Positions 37,901 through 46,418 of a stretch of 64,000 bases of DNA are shown piece after piece. Both the position numbers and the translations under genes were made by a program. The stretch is from Cymbomonas tetramitiformis (lineage: Eukaryota; Chlorophyta; Pyramimonadophyceae; Pyramimonadales; Pyramimonadaceae), in the NCBI GenBank assembly GCA_001247695.2, contig LGRX02025840.1, forward strand, positions 1 through 64,000. Direction: 5' to 3'. The notes beneath the pieces are model-generated. The model made no database searches. It was not told the DNA's origin and saw only the letters and a program-made list of their open reading frames with translations. How positions within the stretch are numbered: position 1 is the stretch's first letter; every line of letters starts with the position of its first letter.

Positions 37901-40900
37901 CAGGGGGCAGGAATGTGAATTTGCCTTGCGGTATTTCAAGCAGTTCGTGCACTAGGTGCCCTGCATGTGCGTTGTAAAGTTTCCTATAGGGGGTTTTTTC
38001 ATATGTCGGGTATATTCCGACCCCGAATACCGGGTCCTGTGTGGTGGTGGCTGCAATGGCGAAGTCCAGTGCCTTCTTGAGGTCCTGTGGCGTGTATTCT
38101 GGGTTGAACTGGTAGGCCCCCAGTTTCATCCAGTTTGCAGTCCAGGCTGAGCCTCTGGCCCCGAACACCTTGTCTCTGTCATATTTGGCGTAGTAGTTCG
38201 TGGTGTTGTGGTGGACATTGAGGGGTGAGGCGAATAGTTCAGTGTTGAGTCCGAATGCCTGTTGTAGTGCTCTTTGCATCTGGGCGGGGAATGTCCAGTG
38301 GTTTTGTAGGTTCTTTTTCCTTTCCTCCTTTTCTTCTTTGCTTGAGTATCTAATAAGTAGGTGCCCTACTTCTTCCTCAAATGTTGAGACTTGTATTTTA
38401 TGGTCCTCCCACATCTCGGTGCGTAGCGTGCGTTGGTGCGGGGTTTGGTGGTGTGTGGTACCCACTGCTTGGGTGTACCTTTCATGTAGCCTGAGAAGCT
38501 TCTCTTTTGTAAGGGTGCCTATGTACTTCCCGTTCCTGTGGTAGCTGTGGGCGAGGTCCCCTTCCATCCGCAGTTGGCAGTGGTGTTCTCTGTTGTCCGC
38601 AATGTCCTGGCCCGGGTTGGTTTCCGTCGGGTCCAGGGTGAGGTTTCCCGCATGTAGTGTGGGCCAGGCCTGTCCCAGGTGGGGCCTACCGGCCAGTATC
38701 TCCCTGAGTCCTCTGGGGTGGGTTACTTGGGAGCCCCTGGCTCGTAGCCTTCTTGTCAGGGTTGGGAAGGTGGTCGCACTTTGGCCCCTTCGTTTTGCGA
38801 GTTTCAAGAAGTCGGTTATGGTTTCTCTTGTGCTCCACGAGTAGGAGTCTTCCCCTGTTGGGTGCCTCCACTGGGTTCTGTACTGTGTCACTTGGGAGTG
38901 CGGGTCCGTTGGGTCAATGAGTAGGGTCCTCATTGCCACAATTTCTTTCGGTTTGTCTATCGTTTGGCCCCTATCAAAGCTCTCTGCCTCCATTTTTCTC
39001 GCCATGGGGTCTACCTCATCTATCCACTTAGTTTGTGGGTTTTCGTGGAGGTCTTGTGGGACTTCCTGCTCTTCCCCCCACGTTTGACCGTTGGTTTCTG
39101 TCTCGTTAATTCTTGTGAGCGGGTGCAGGGAGAGTTGCCTATGAATCTCTTCTCTGGGGACCAGTTTCGCCTCCCATTCCGTCATTTTAGCCCGTATTTG
39201 TTCCGGGTTGAGGCGCGGGAGGTTGGTTCGCATCGTGTGGGGGTCCAACGGCCCCTCACTGGGCATGCTCCTGTATTGTTGCTTCAGCCGTCGGTTTGTG
39301 AGGCTGTCATAGAAGTCCCCTGGCTTCGCTATGTTCCTCGGCTGGGCTTCGCAAAGGTATGGGTATAGGTGTGCTAGGCCTTTTGCTATGGCACTGCGGT
39401 CTGCGCTGAGGGTTGCATCTGTGCATTGTTCCCTGACGTTTACCTGACTAATTGCGTGTTGGCCATCTCTGGTGGTAAGGAAGGCTAGGTCCGGGAAATG
39501 CGTGAATAGTTTGAGGCACGTCGTGAAATTTATCGCAGTCGGCGTGTCCTTGGGTACTGTGAGCTTGGCGGTTTGGTCTGTGTACATCGCCTGCCAGTCC
39601 GGAGGCGCCGGCAGGTCCCCATCCATCATTTTGCCAGCTTTTGTTTTTCTCGTGGTTCCTTCCATTTCTTTGTCAGACTTTCTTCTTGTCGCCCCTTTTA
39701 GTTGCTCCATTATCTTCGGTACTGGGGTCTGGAGTTGTTCGAGCATCCCTTCTGTTCCTTGGGGCGTAATGTTGTATCTGAGAAGGGCATTGAGTTTTCT
39801 TAGTGTGTTGTGTTTTGTCTGGTGTCCTCCCCAGAGTTTGTCAAGGTCTGTGCAATTCTTGCGTGTGGTGCAGTGGTATTCTATCAGTCCTCTGGTGGAC
39901 CTGCTGACGTGGGACATTCTGAGTCTTGACCTCAGGTTTATTTGCCTCCACGCAGGGCCCCGTACGGCTCCTCTGTCCTCCTCACTGTGCATGGCTTCCA
40001 GCAGTCCGCTCCAAATTGCCTGGGCGTAGACTGCCTGGAGTGGCACCATGCCCAATCCGAATCTTTCCTTTTCCTGTGTGGTGAAAATGTTCGGTGTTCC
40101 GTTGCGGGGTAGGCCTTGTATGTTCTTTGTGGCCCCACCTATTACTTTGTTGAAGTCATCTATTTCACCCGCGGTGTAGAGGCCTAAGTGTAGTCCATAT
40201 CTGAACTTTCCCAGTATTGCAGAGTGGAGGGAGTACTCTTTTTGGTCTGGGGTCAGCGGTGAGCGCAGTAGTGCTTGTATCCTGTGGTTCATTTCCTCCC
40301 TGGCAGCTTCCTTCTCCTTGTCCCATCTGCCTGTGAATGCCAGTAGTACTCCTAGGTACTTGTATGTGTCTTCCGGTTTGAGTATTTTGAAGTGGCTCAG
40401 CTCACCATCCACCCCAACCGTTTTGAGGTCCTTATGGAGTTGTTCTGGTATGGAGACCCCATTTTTTATGCCGGTTATGGCTGACTTGGTAAGGTTAATT
40501 TTGAGTTCACTCCATCGTGAGAATGTCTCTAGCTTGTGTAGCTGGGCTCGCATGTGGAAAATCGTGGGGCATAGTATGAGCAGGTCGTCGACGAATGCCC
40601 CTGCTGTCGTCCTGAGGGGGCCCAGTCTTTCCTGCTCGGCTGCGTGTTTGTGTTGGTACCCATGCTCCCCCACCTCCAGCCATCTTAACAGTGGTTCCTG
40701 GTATATTATGAAGAGGAGGGGGCTCATGCTGTCTCCTTGGAGGAGACCTCTTTGCACCTGGACCATTTCGTGAGAGGTTTCCCCCCCTACCCTGGTGTAC
40801 ATTGACATAGTGTCGTGACTTTGTGTACCTAGGACATCTCGCACTACTTGTGTAAGCTCATCAGGTATCCCAAGGTATTGCATTGTATGTAGCAGCTTGT

Positions 40901-43900
40901 TGTGGTCCACTGAGCCATATGCATTTTCGAAGTCAACATACAGGCCATGCAGTTCCCGTCCGGAGACATTTGCATCCTCTATTGCGTTGGTCACTCTCGT
41001 GAGTTGTCTGAGTGTGTTTCTTTTCTCTCTGGAGCCTTCCTGTGCCTGAGCCAGTATCCCCTGTGTTTCGCAGAACGTGGAGAGCATGTTTGCTATTTGC
41101 GAGGTGTATAGTTTGAATACTCCCTCCAGAAGGGCTATGGGCCTGTAGTTTTGCTGCAGGGTGACATCTCCTTTCTTGTGGTGAAAGCAGAATGTCCCTC
41201 TCTTCCAGGTGAGGGGGACGTGTTTGCTGTTCCACATCTCCAGCATGAGCGCATGCAAGGCATCGTGGAAGTCCTCTGGCATGTACTTGAGAATTTCGTT
41301 AGGGGTTCTGGTGGGGCCTGGTGCCTTGTTGTTGTTTAGGGTGTGTACTGCTTTGCTGTAGCCCTGTCTACTTATCGTGAGGTCCATTCCCTTGGGGTCC
41401 GGTCTTGGTGCCTTTACAAGTCGCTCCTTGTGGGCTGGGTCCTCCCATGGTGGGGTTGCTAGGTCGGGTAGACTCCGGTGTTCCATCCTGTATGGTGCCG
41501 AGTGGGCCATGTGGTCCACTAGTGCGTTTGCAATGTTCTTGTGGCCCACGGTTAGGTTGCCCTCCCTGTCCTGTAGGGCCTGTATATTCGCCGTGGGGGC
41601 ATGGCCTGTTTCTTGGGCCTTGGCATAAATCCTTTTGTGGTATCGTTTCTGGTTGTTCCAGTATTCTCTTACTGTTTTGTCATTATGCCTTTGTTTGGCT
41701 CGCTTCCAGTGCTGTTTGACCACTTTGTGTGCAGTCGACCTTTCTTTTTTGGCCTCCTCAGTGAGCCAAGAGACCCATTCCTTTGTGTCTGCATTGACCC
41801 TGTTTGTCGGGCCTTTTGTTTCTCCTTCCTTCAGGTGGCGGAGAGTGGTGTGTTCCGTGTGTGGGTTTCGTAGTTGTCGTTTGGTTTTCTTGTGCATCCG
41901 CATTTTGAGTATCGCGGCATCTCTTTCTTTTCTGTCCTTTTTGCTCATTAGTAGGTCCGTTGCCCCATGGGTGGAGGTTCTTCCAGTTATCACCGTCGGT
42001 AGTTCCTCGTCCTTCAGCGCGCAATTGTTTGCTCTGTTGAGTATACTCAGCACTGCCTCTCCTGCTCTGTCTATTGTGGCATGTGCCACCTGCTTGTTGC
42101 CTTCTTCCCTGCATCGGGTGGCTATCCCTATCATGTCCTTCAGCTTAGCCGTCCTGGCGTAGTCGTGTGTTCTGAGGAGGACGCTTTGGAGGGTTTCCCT
42201 GTGGGCTTTGCTCAGGGGCGTGTTCAGCTTCACTTGCCCTGGGTGGGGGTCTTGGTCCACGTATGGTTCATGGGTGTCTATGCTGTCTAGCCGAAGGGTC
42301 GTAAGGCTGACCATCTCGTGGTCACTCGTGTGGTGTTGAGTGAGGTGTGCGGTGCTTCCCCTCTCGTATTGGGCCCGTTTGTCCCTCGGTGCTAGCCATC
42401 TGTCAATGTTTCTGTTCTCTGCCCAGTTCAGCGTGGTATTAACCGTTGGACCTACATTATGGAGGTTCAACTCTTCCGCGAGCTTTTTCCATTGTCTGTC
42501 GGTTTTCGTTACCCTCTTTCCTGTGCTGGTGTTGCTTGCATTGAGGTCTCCTCCAACAATGACATGCTCGTCCGGTTTTTCCGCTGTTCTTCGGAACAGG
42601 TTGGCTGTGTACTTAAGTATCTTGTCTCTGGTTTTCCCCTCCTCTGCTCCCGGTGGGTTGTATATGCCCAGCACGTGGTACATTACTTCCCCGGGCAGGT
42701 GTAACACCACATGGAGTAGGTACCCCTCCAGGTGCCTCGCTGGGACCACATGGTGGTTGTGAGCGTGGCCGTAGGGGTTGCTAAGGAGTATGGCTACTCC
42801 TCCTTTCACTGGCTGCTCTGCAGCACTGCCTGCTTCTTTTGCCTCTGTTTTGGTGCCTATTGCAGTGTACTGCAGGTCTCTGAATTTCCTCATCACACTG
42901 TCGTGTGCATGCTTCACTTCCGTGAGCACCACCACTTGTAGACCCAGTTGGTTCTGGTGTCTCTTCCTGACTGCCTCTGCTAGGTCGAGGCAGGCGTCAC
43001 TTTGTCCCGCTATGTTCCATGTGAGCATGTGTAGGCGGTCTTCTCCTATCTCCCCCTTTTTTGGTTCCGTGAGGGGGGGCTGGTGTTTTCGGGGGTCGCT
43101 TGTTTCCAGTGCCTCCTGTTGCACGTCTTCGAATTTCTCCCATTGTGCAGTGGGTTCATCGCTTGTCTCTTCCCCCCCCTCGTCCGAGTGGGTTTCCATC
43201 GTTCCCTGCTCTCCGCGCGTGTGCTCATTGTCCCTTGCCTGGTTCATGGGGGTCAGTCTATGGAGCCATTTCCATAGTCCCTGTTGCTTTGTGTGTACTC
43301 TGTGCCCCCCCTCCTGGGTTCGTGGCGGTTGTGCCTCGGCTTGCGGGTTTGGGTTTGGGTCATCAGTGGGTTCCCTGGCCCCTGTCATTTGCTGACTGCC
43401 CTCTGGCGTTTGCTGTTGTTCTTCGGCGGCAGTTATTCTTTTCTTCACTGAGTGCTGTATCGACTTCCTGTAGGCATCCACCGCTGCTCTGTTGGTGGGT
43501 CCCCATTTGCTGACCGCCTCATTGAAGTGGGTGGGCCAGTGTCCCTCTGGGCATGTTTCCTGGAAGTGCATCCATGCTTTGGTGGCCATCAGGGCCCATA
43601 CCCCACAGCTGTAGTGGTCTTTTGCGCTTTGGTTGCCTACGTTCATTAGTTCCACTGTTACTTGTCTGCTTAGTTTCCCTGCGAGGTGTTCTGCCCAGTT
43701 GGTCATTTCCATTGTAAGTCTCTTTGTGTTGTGTAGGGTTGCTTTAGTTTTACCATTCAAGGAATCATATATCCAGAGCTTAAGTTTGTCGTTTGCTTTG
43801 TCTGGTCCCGCCAGCACTACTCTCCAGTGCTTGCCATCGCATACAGGTATGCAGAAGCTCTGGAGGTTCCTGAGTAGTTGTAGTGCCTTCGTAGTATGTG

Positions 43901-46418
43901 GCTCATTGGTGTTCCCTGGTTTCAGTGTTTCCCTCATTGAGGCTACCACCAGAGGAGGCAATGGGTCATTTTCATATAGTGTGTGGGCATGTTGCATTTG
44001 GAACATGTTCAGTCGGCCCTTCTTTTCGAACAGTCCTTTTGAGGTGGTGTTGTGTGGGTGCGTCCCTGCGTGGTCCTGGCTTCCCCCTCCTGCCATGCTC
44101 CGCTTGCAGCGGCTGGCTCTTTGTCTCATTCTCTGCTCAACTCCCCTCATCAGCAGCTTGCGCTTGGTTGGGGTGCCCTCTGGTATTGCAGTTACCGCAT
44201 ATTCCGGTTTCCTTGTCCTAATGAGCATGGGTTTACCATTTCGGTAAATTATCCTGAGCAGTTTCTGGCCGGGAGGTGGTTGTGCTCTCCCTTTCGTTGC
44301 ATTTCTCGCTCTGGTCCATTTCCTCCTGCACCTTCTTTTACATGTTATGCTGTTGGGTTCAATGTTGTTCGTTTTCTTCGTGCGGCCATGCGCTTTTCTT
44401 CTTGGCAATGTGGTAAGTAACAGCATGGTGAGTATTGGGGTCAGGGCGAGTGCGGCGTTCTGCAGGGGCCTGGCAATGTCCTGGTTACTCCTTACCAGTC
44501 GGGTGGGTGGTAGTGTTGCTGTTGGTCTGTGGGGGTGTTCACATTGAGTTGCTGCTGCTCCGCACTTCGTGCAGCCGTGTAGTCTATTTTTTGGGTTTAT
44601 GGTTACAGCGTTACATTGCCCTAAATCGCCTGTTGTAACACCCCTAAAGGTATTCCCAGAGTGAGTTGTGTTTTTAGTTCGTTGTCTCATGGCTGTGCCA
44701 AAATTTTTTTGAGTTTCCACATGTTTTCCAGTTTTTCTGATTTTAACGTAGAGCATTTTTAGGAATTCGCTTGTGGTCGACTTTTGGAATTTTGCTCTCA
44801 TATTTTGTGTGCATTGCCCTTCCGCCCCCATGAGTCGTCCCCTAGAGTTTTTTGGCTTCCTTCCCAGTAGTTTGGGCTGTGTAAGGTCATTTGTGTCCTT
44901 TTTGCTTAGGGTTATAATAGGGTTGTTTGTGTTATTCAGGCATTCATGGGTTAGGCGGGTGGGTGGTAATGCTACTGTCAGCTGGTGGGGGCAATTACAT
45001 TGGGTTGCTGCTGCTCTGCCTTTCCCGTGTCTATGCATTCCAATTGTTGGGTTTATGGTTACAGCGTTGCATTGCCCTAAATGACTTGCTGTAACTCCCC
45101 TAACGGTATTTCCAAGGTGGGCCGTGTTTTTGTTTTGTTGTCCCGTGGTGGTGCAAAAAATTTTCCGGGTTTCAGTATGTTCTCCGGTTTTTCCGAATTT
45201 AACGTAGAGCATTTTTAGGAATTCGCTTGTGGTCGACCATTGGAATTTTGCTCCTGTATTTTGTGTATACAGTCCTTCCACCCCCCTGAGTCTTCCCCCG
45301 AGGTTTTTCAGTTTTATTCCCATTATTTTGGGTTGTGCACGGTCATTTGTATCTTTTTTGCTTAGGGTTACCGTAGGGTTGTTCGTATTAGGACAGTTAT
45401 GTTTTAGCCAGGTGGGCGGTAATGTTGCCCTCCCTCGGCTGAAATGTGTGGGTAGGACCTTTGCCATCACTGGCGTGTATCCGCACCTGCTGTCCCTTTG
45501 GTGCTTTCTGTTTCGCTTGCCACTGGCATGAGGGTGTGAGTGTCGCGAGGTATCATCATTCCAGTTATTTAGTGTGTCGTCAAGGTGAACCCAAGAGTGG
45601 TGTGGACTCTTTGTCTGCCGGGGTGTTGCTATTAGTTTTCGGTTAGTTTGTAGTAAGTTATTATGGTGAATTGACATTTTCCATTCGAACGGTGTGTGGT
45701 TAATGCTTGGTCCCCCGGCCTGGTCAATGTGGGAAATGCTCGCTGGGTGCATATATTCACAGCATTTGTCAGTGGCAGTTGCAATGGTAGGCAGAGACAA
45801 CATAAATATTACTTTGAGTTGTAAGTTCAGGCTAACTTTACTAGGTCTGCTTCCTATATCCCTTCTCTTGCTATGAGTCCCTGCAGCTGGCTCTGTTATG
45901 CCACCCTGTCTTGCAGGCCTGCTGCTTCCTTGGTTCTCTGCAGCACAGATGTTATTTGTTAGTGCAGTGGGGGTGTGGCTCCACTGGCAGGGTGTGGTGG
46001 GTTGTGATGTGAGTTGGTCAGCAGGGCAGGGGGTTGTATGATTACTCACCTTTCTAGTGAGTGGCGGGGCAGATCGGGGGCTCTCAGATTGTGCCCCCTC
46101 CTGTGCTGTCGCCTGTGCACCCCCTTGTGCCCTCCGCTTCGCCGGTGGCTCGGCGTCGACCGCCCGGCCCCCCGTGTTGGTTGCTGGTCTCTTTGGCGGG
46201 GGCTGGTTCCTCTTGGGGTCGGGTTTCTTTCCAGTGTAGGGGATGCCCCGGTATTGATCGTCCTCCTCTGCAGTCTGTGGTGATTTTTTCGTGAAGTGAA
46301 GCGGATGATCAGGTGCCTGGTGTTTTCCTTCTCCTGTCACACGGCATTTGCGGCGATCACAACTGGGAGCACAGCTTCTGCCCAGGCTGCGCCGGGTGGG
46401 TATGACTGATTCAAGCAC
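34947..46418 (-). CDS. LINE polyprotein: C48 protease, APE endonuclease, RT, PCIF1-like methyltransferase, RNase H
   Basis: 3823 codons without a stop; the true start is probably inside 46336. Residues ~330-640 hold two 152-residue tandem repeats. At ~800-945 is a C48/Ulp1-like cysteine protease: KHWRVVL (His ~862), WIYDSL (Asp ~883), GNQ and HYSCGVWAL (Cys ~937). At ~1125-1370 is an APE-type endonuclease: LTWNIAG, LTEVK, GIYNPPG, VVGGDLNASN, NIDRW, TSDHEMV. At ~1700-2000 is the RT: QQNYRPIALLEGVFKLY, LYVDFENAYGSVDH, RGLLQGDSMSPLLF, AFVDDLLIL. At ~2710-2870 is a PCIF1-like domain: FGLNTELFASPLN, GAYQFNPEY (2772-2775), LRVLIVANKAGW. At ~3095-3240 is RNase H: YTDGSK, NRAELLAIQ, CTDSANSI, KVKAHTGIAGNEKADEAAK. 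A Cys/His cluster near 3576 (CTLEGCRH...GHALGGC) may bind zinc. Domain calls are from motifs only. Confidence 0.88.
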   Translation of the reverse strand: MLESVIPTRRSLGRSCAPSCDRRKCRVTGEGKHQAPDHPLHFTKKSPQTAEEDDQYRGIPYTGKKPDPKRNQPPPKRPATNTGGRAVDAEPPAKRRAQGGAQATAQEGAQSESPRSAPPLTRKVSNHTTPCPADQLTSQPTTPCQWSHTPTALTNNICAAENQGSSRPARQGGITEPAAGTHSKRRDIGSRPSKVSLNLQLKVIFMLSLPTIATATDKCCEYMHPASISHIDQAGGPSINHTPFEWKMSIHHNNLLQTNRKLIATPRQTKSPHHSWVHLDDTLNNWNDDTSRHSHPHASGKRNRKHQRDSRCGYTPVMAKVLPTHFSRGRATLPPTWLKHNCPNTNNPTVTLSKKDTNDRAQPKIMGIKLKNLGGRLRGVEGLYTQNTGAKFQWSTTSEFLKMLYVKFGKTGEHTETRKIFCTTTGQQNKNTAHLGNTVRGVTASHLGQCNAVTINPTIGMHRHGKGRAAATQCNCPHQLTVALPPTRLTHECLNNTNNPIITLSKKDTNDLTQPKLLGRKPKNSRGRLMGAEGQCTQNMRAKFQKSTTSEFLKMLYVKIRKTGKHVETQKNFGTAMRQRTKNTTHSGNTFRGVTTGDLGQCNAVTINPKNRLHGCTKCGAAATQCEHPHRPTATLPPTRLVRSNQDIARPLQNAALALTPILTMLLLTTLPRRKAHGRTKKTNNIEPNSITCKRRCRRKWTRARNATKGRAQPPPGQKLLRIIYRNGKPMLIRTRKPEYAVTAIPEGTPTKRKLLMRGVEQRMRQRASRCKRSMAGGGSQDHAGTHPHNTTSKGLFEKKGRLNMFQMQHAHTLYENDPLPPLVVASMRETLKPGNTNEPHTTKALQLLRNLQSFCIPVCDGKHWRVVLAGPDKANDKLKLWIYDSLNGKTKATLHNTKRLTMEMTNWAEHLAGKLSRQVTVELMNVGNQSAKDHYSCGVWALMATKAWMHFQETCPEGHWPTHFNEAVSKWGPTNRAAVDAYRKSIQHSVKKRITAAEEQQQTPEGSQQMTGAREPTDDPNPNPQAEAQPPRTQEGGHRVHTKQQGLWKWLHRLTPMNQARDNEHTRGEQGTMETHSDEGGEETSDEPTAQWEKFEDVQQEALETSDPRKHQPPLTEPKKGEIGEDRLHMLTWNIAGQSDACLDLAEAVRKRHQNQLGLQVVVLTEVKHAHDSVMRKFRDLQYTAIGTKTEAKEAGSAAEQPVKGGVAILLSNPYGHAHNHHVVPARHLEGYLLHVVLHLPGEVMYHVLGIYNPPGAEEGKTRDKILKYTANLFRRTAEKPDEHVIVGGDLNASNTSTGKRVTKTDRQWKKLAEELNLHNVGPTVNTTLNWAENRNIDRWLAPRDKRAQYERGSTAHLTQHHTSDHEMVSLTTLRLDSIDTHEPYVDQDPHPGQVKLNTPLSKAHRETLQSVLLRTHDYARTAKLKDMIGIATRCREEGNKQVAHATIDRAGEAVLSILNRANNCALKDEELPTVITGRTSTHGATDLLMSKKDRKERDAAILKMRMHKKTKRQLRNPHTEHTTLRHLKEGETKGPTNRVNADTKEWVSWLTEEAKKERSTAHKVVKQHWKRAKQRHNDKTVREYWNNQKRYHKRIYAKAQETGHAPTANIQALQDREGNLTVGHKNIANALVDHMAHSAPYRMEHRSLPDLATPPWEDPAHKERLVKAPRPDPKGMDLTISRQGYSKAVHTLNNNKAPGPTRTPNEILKYMPEDFHDALHALMLEMWNSKHVPLTWKRGTFCFHHKKGDVTLQQNYRPIALLEGVFKLYTSQIANMLSTFCETQGILAQAQEGSREKRNTLRQLTRVTNAIEDANVSGRELHGLYVDFENAYGSVDHNKLLHTMQYLGIPDELTQVVRDVLGTQSHDTMSMYTRVGGETSHEMVQVQRGLLQGDSMSPLLFIIYQEPLLRWLEVGEHGYQHKHAAEQERLGPLRTTAGAFVDDLLILCPTIFHMRAQLHKLETFSRWSELKINLTKSAITGIKNGVSIPEQLHKDLKTVGVDGELSHFKILKPEDTYKYLGVLLAFTGRWDKEKEAAREEMNHRIQALLRSPLTPDQKEYSLHSAILGKFRYGLHLGLYTAGEIDDFNKVIGGATKNIQGLPRNGTPNIFTTQEKERFGLGMVPLQAVYAQAIWSGLLEAMHSEEDRGAVRGPAWRQINLRSRLRMSHVSRSTRGLIEYHCTTRKNCTDLDKLWGGHQTKHNTLRKLNALLRYNITPQGTEGMLEQLQTPVPKIMEQLKGATRRKSDKEMEGTTRKTKAGKMMDGDLPAPPDWQAMYTDQTAKLTVPKDTPTAINFTTCLKLFTHFPDLAFLTTRDGQHAISQVNVREQCTDATLSADRSAIAKGLAHLYPYLCEAQPRNIAKPGDFYDSLTNRRLKQQYRSMPSEGPLDPHTMRTNLPRLNPEQIRAKMTEWEAKLVPREEIHRQLSLHPLTRINETETNGQTWGEEQEVPQDLHENPQTKWIDEVDPMARKMEAESFDRGQTIDKPKEIVAMRTLLIDPTDPHSQVTQYRTQWRHPTGEDSYSWSTRETITDFLKLAKRRGQSATTFPTLTRRLRARGSQVTHPRGLREILAGRPHLGQAWPTLHAGNLTLDPTETNPGQDIADNREHHCQLRMEGDLAHSYHRNGKYIGTLTKEKLLRLHERYTQAVGTTHHQTPHQRTLRTEMWEDHKIQVSTFEEEVGHLLIRYSSKEEKEERKKNLQNHWTFPAQMQRALQQAFGLNTELFASPLNVHHNTTNYYAKYDRDKVFGARGSAWTANWMKLGAYQFNPEYTPQDLKKALDFAIAATTTQDPVFGVGIYPTYEKTPYRKLYNAHAGHLVHELLEIPQGKFTFLPPDHWMGATHQQAKQCNWNLRVLIVANKAGWQAHCGDPDVAADCIRQALTTCPQSKVRTTTTAKQPAREANQHDKHEPNQKGHTPGTDCIIDTRPWQRYEFPEIKTKDMTDAMGRMCNTMPHIRNDLCPQCLNVQTEIETWWEDGYLHVEDGPAKWELLPGSRGGKWDIHPPTVQQVIEANTSHTRLRRQTDAQMLWDKVARSKIVRYPADFWPEHEPGVQGRRWELTRDQTEDPRNLPPSDTPAQLTYPPPQRAHEATSYLYTDGSKREIETEEGGKEWASGAAVWDPRSGEGEAHMIRWEGEDQEVNRAELLAIQKAVTLPPPPSGEGLTICTDSANSIRQLENMRTKPHSMEHHRQRDLLYAILVNIEALVAAGHKVSLLKVKAHTGIAGNEKADEAAKQACTTGTLTEAWDNNETIQVKPMVPDEDSGSRELQGKLAVQKYVTTLLREQQARGNSRLTAKTTELQGEPTTWTHQLKTKHIFRWEAHHDQAQQNEEEQAMMRDPKPNQQQQADQTRDEEDRQIKAMMEQKEDEEMLLIRDIHKQQDQRETEGETGPTRGSGPTPADTPPQPREREEVFEELNELVERLEATQKQHNDEETFEMLNELIEQREAPKGGPTNVRQAHHDRVTEESRVHAMMQDPMPRTRWKQRKHDMTHNRTKNRNAPPVQENKATDNWLNETMGHLKGDMPLHKIANGFWKRATFAARKTILKCRLRILPAQDYETAKNSAGGSGRCTLEGCRHKGVDYAKGFLMRVGHALGGCDNPQMRGMFSDRADAHADELKHILDHHRKGGCKVLAYTGKKRDPGIKPRVLPNYILTRGQCRHDGKNNPGRNDGPDTIPSFVDIVMIEGLEDLEDGWECTQQEAPARVKNLHLIEVAHTDDEKWGPKLLEKYMKYGPLLQLLRRHGFRAKLHVFAVGRTGTVYKHNRDILEQLGLDRKEALQALQRIHDLTVNYAHSTYQLYRRLRQEKQEKEKDENHPV
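44505..45425 (-). repeat. Two 456-bp tandem repeats inside the LINE frame
   Basis: The landmark ACGTAGAGCATTTTTAGGAA recurs at 44746 and 45202, exactly 456 bp (152 codons) apart, so the repeat is frame-neutral. Each unit encodes STTSEFLKMLYVK, LGQCNAVTINP, AAATQC and TLSKKDTND-type segments, and a third partial unit lies upstream. Conserved Cys and His residues (GQCN, H, TQC, PH) suggest a repeated metal-binding nucleic-acid-binding module; this is inference. Confidence 0.8.

Larger units (their letters stand above)
34838..46336 (-). mobile_element. Full-length LINE (non-LTR) retrotransposon, copy 1
   Basis: About 11.5 kb, transcribed on the minus strand, with one giant frame, a ~100-bp 3'UTR with three hairpins, and a (TTTTTC)n tail at 34838-34860. 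It lies between the ASH-like exon, whose frame runs to 46337, and the VWA exon. Two further copies of the same family occur: a 75-bp 3' fragment (59278-59352, plus) and a 5'-truncated copy (62133-64000, plus). No clear target-site duplication could be found for this copy, and the 5' limit is set only by the end of the host frame. Confidence 0.85.

Noticed and set aside
35060..46294. Numerous plus-strand frames of 60-237 codons
   Set aside because: Antisense shadows of the LINE polyprotein, whose minus-strand motifs are unmistakable.
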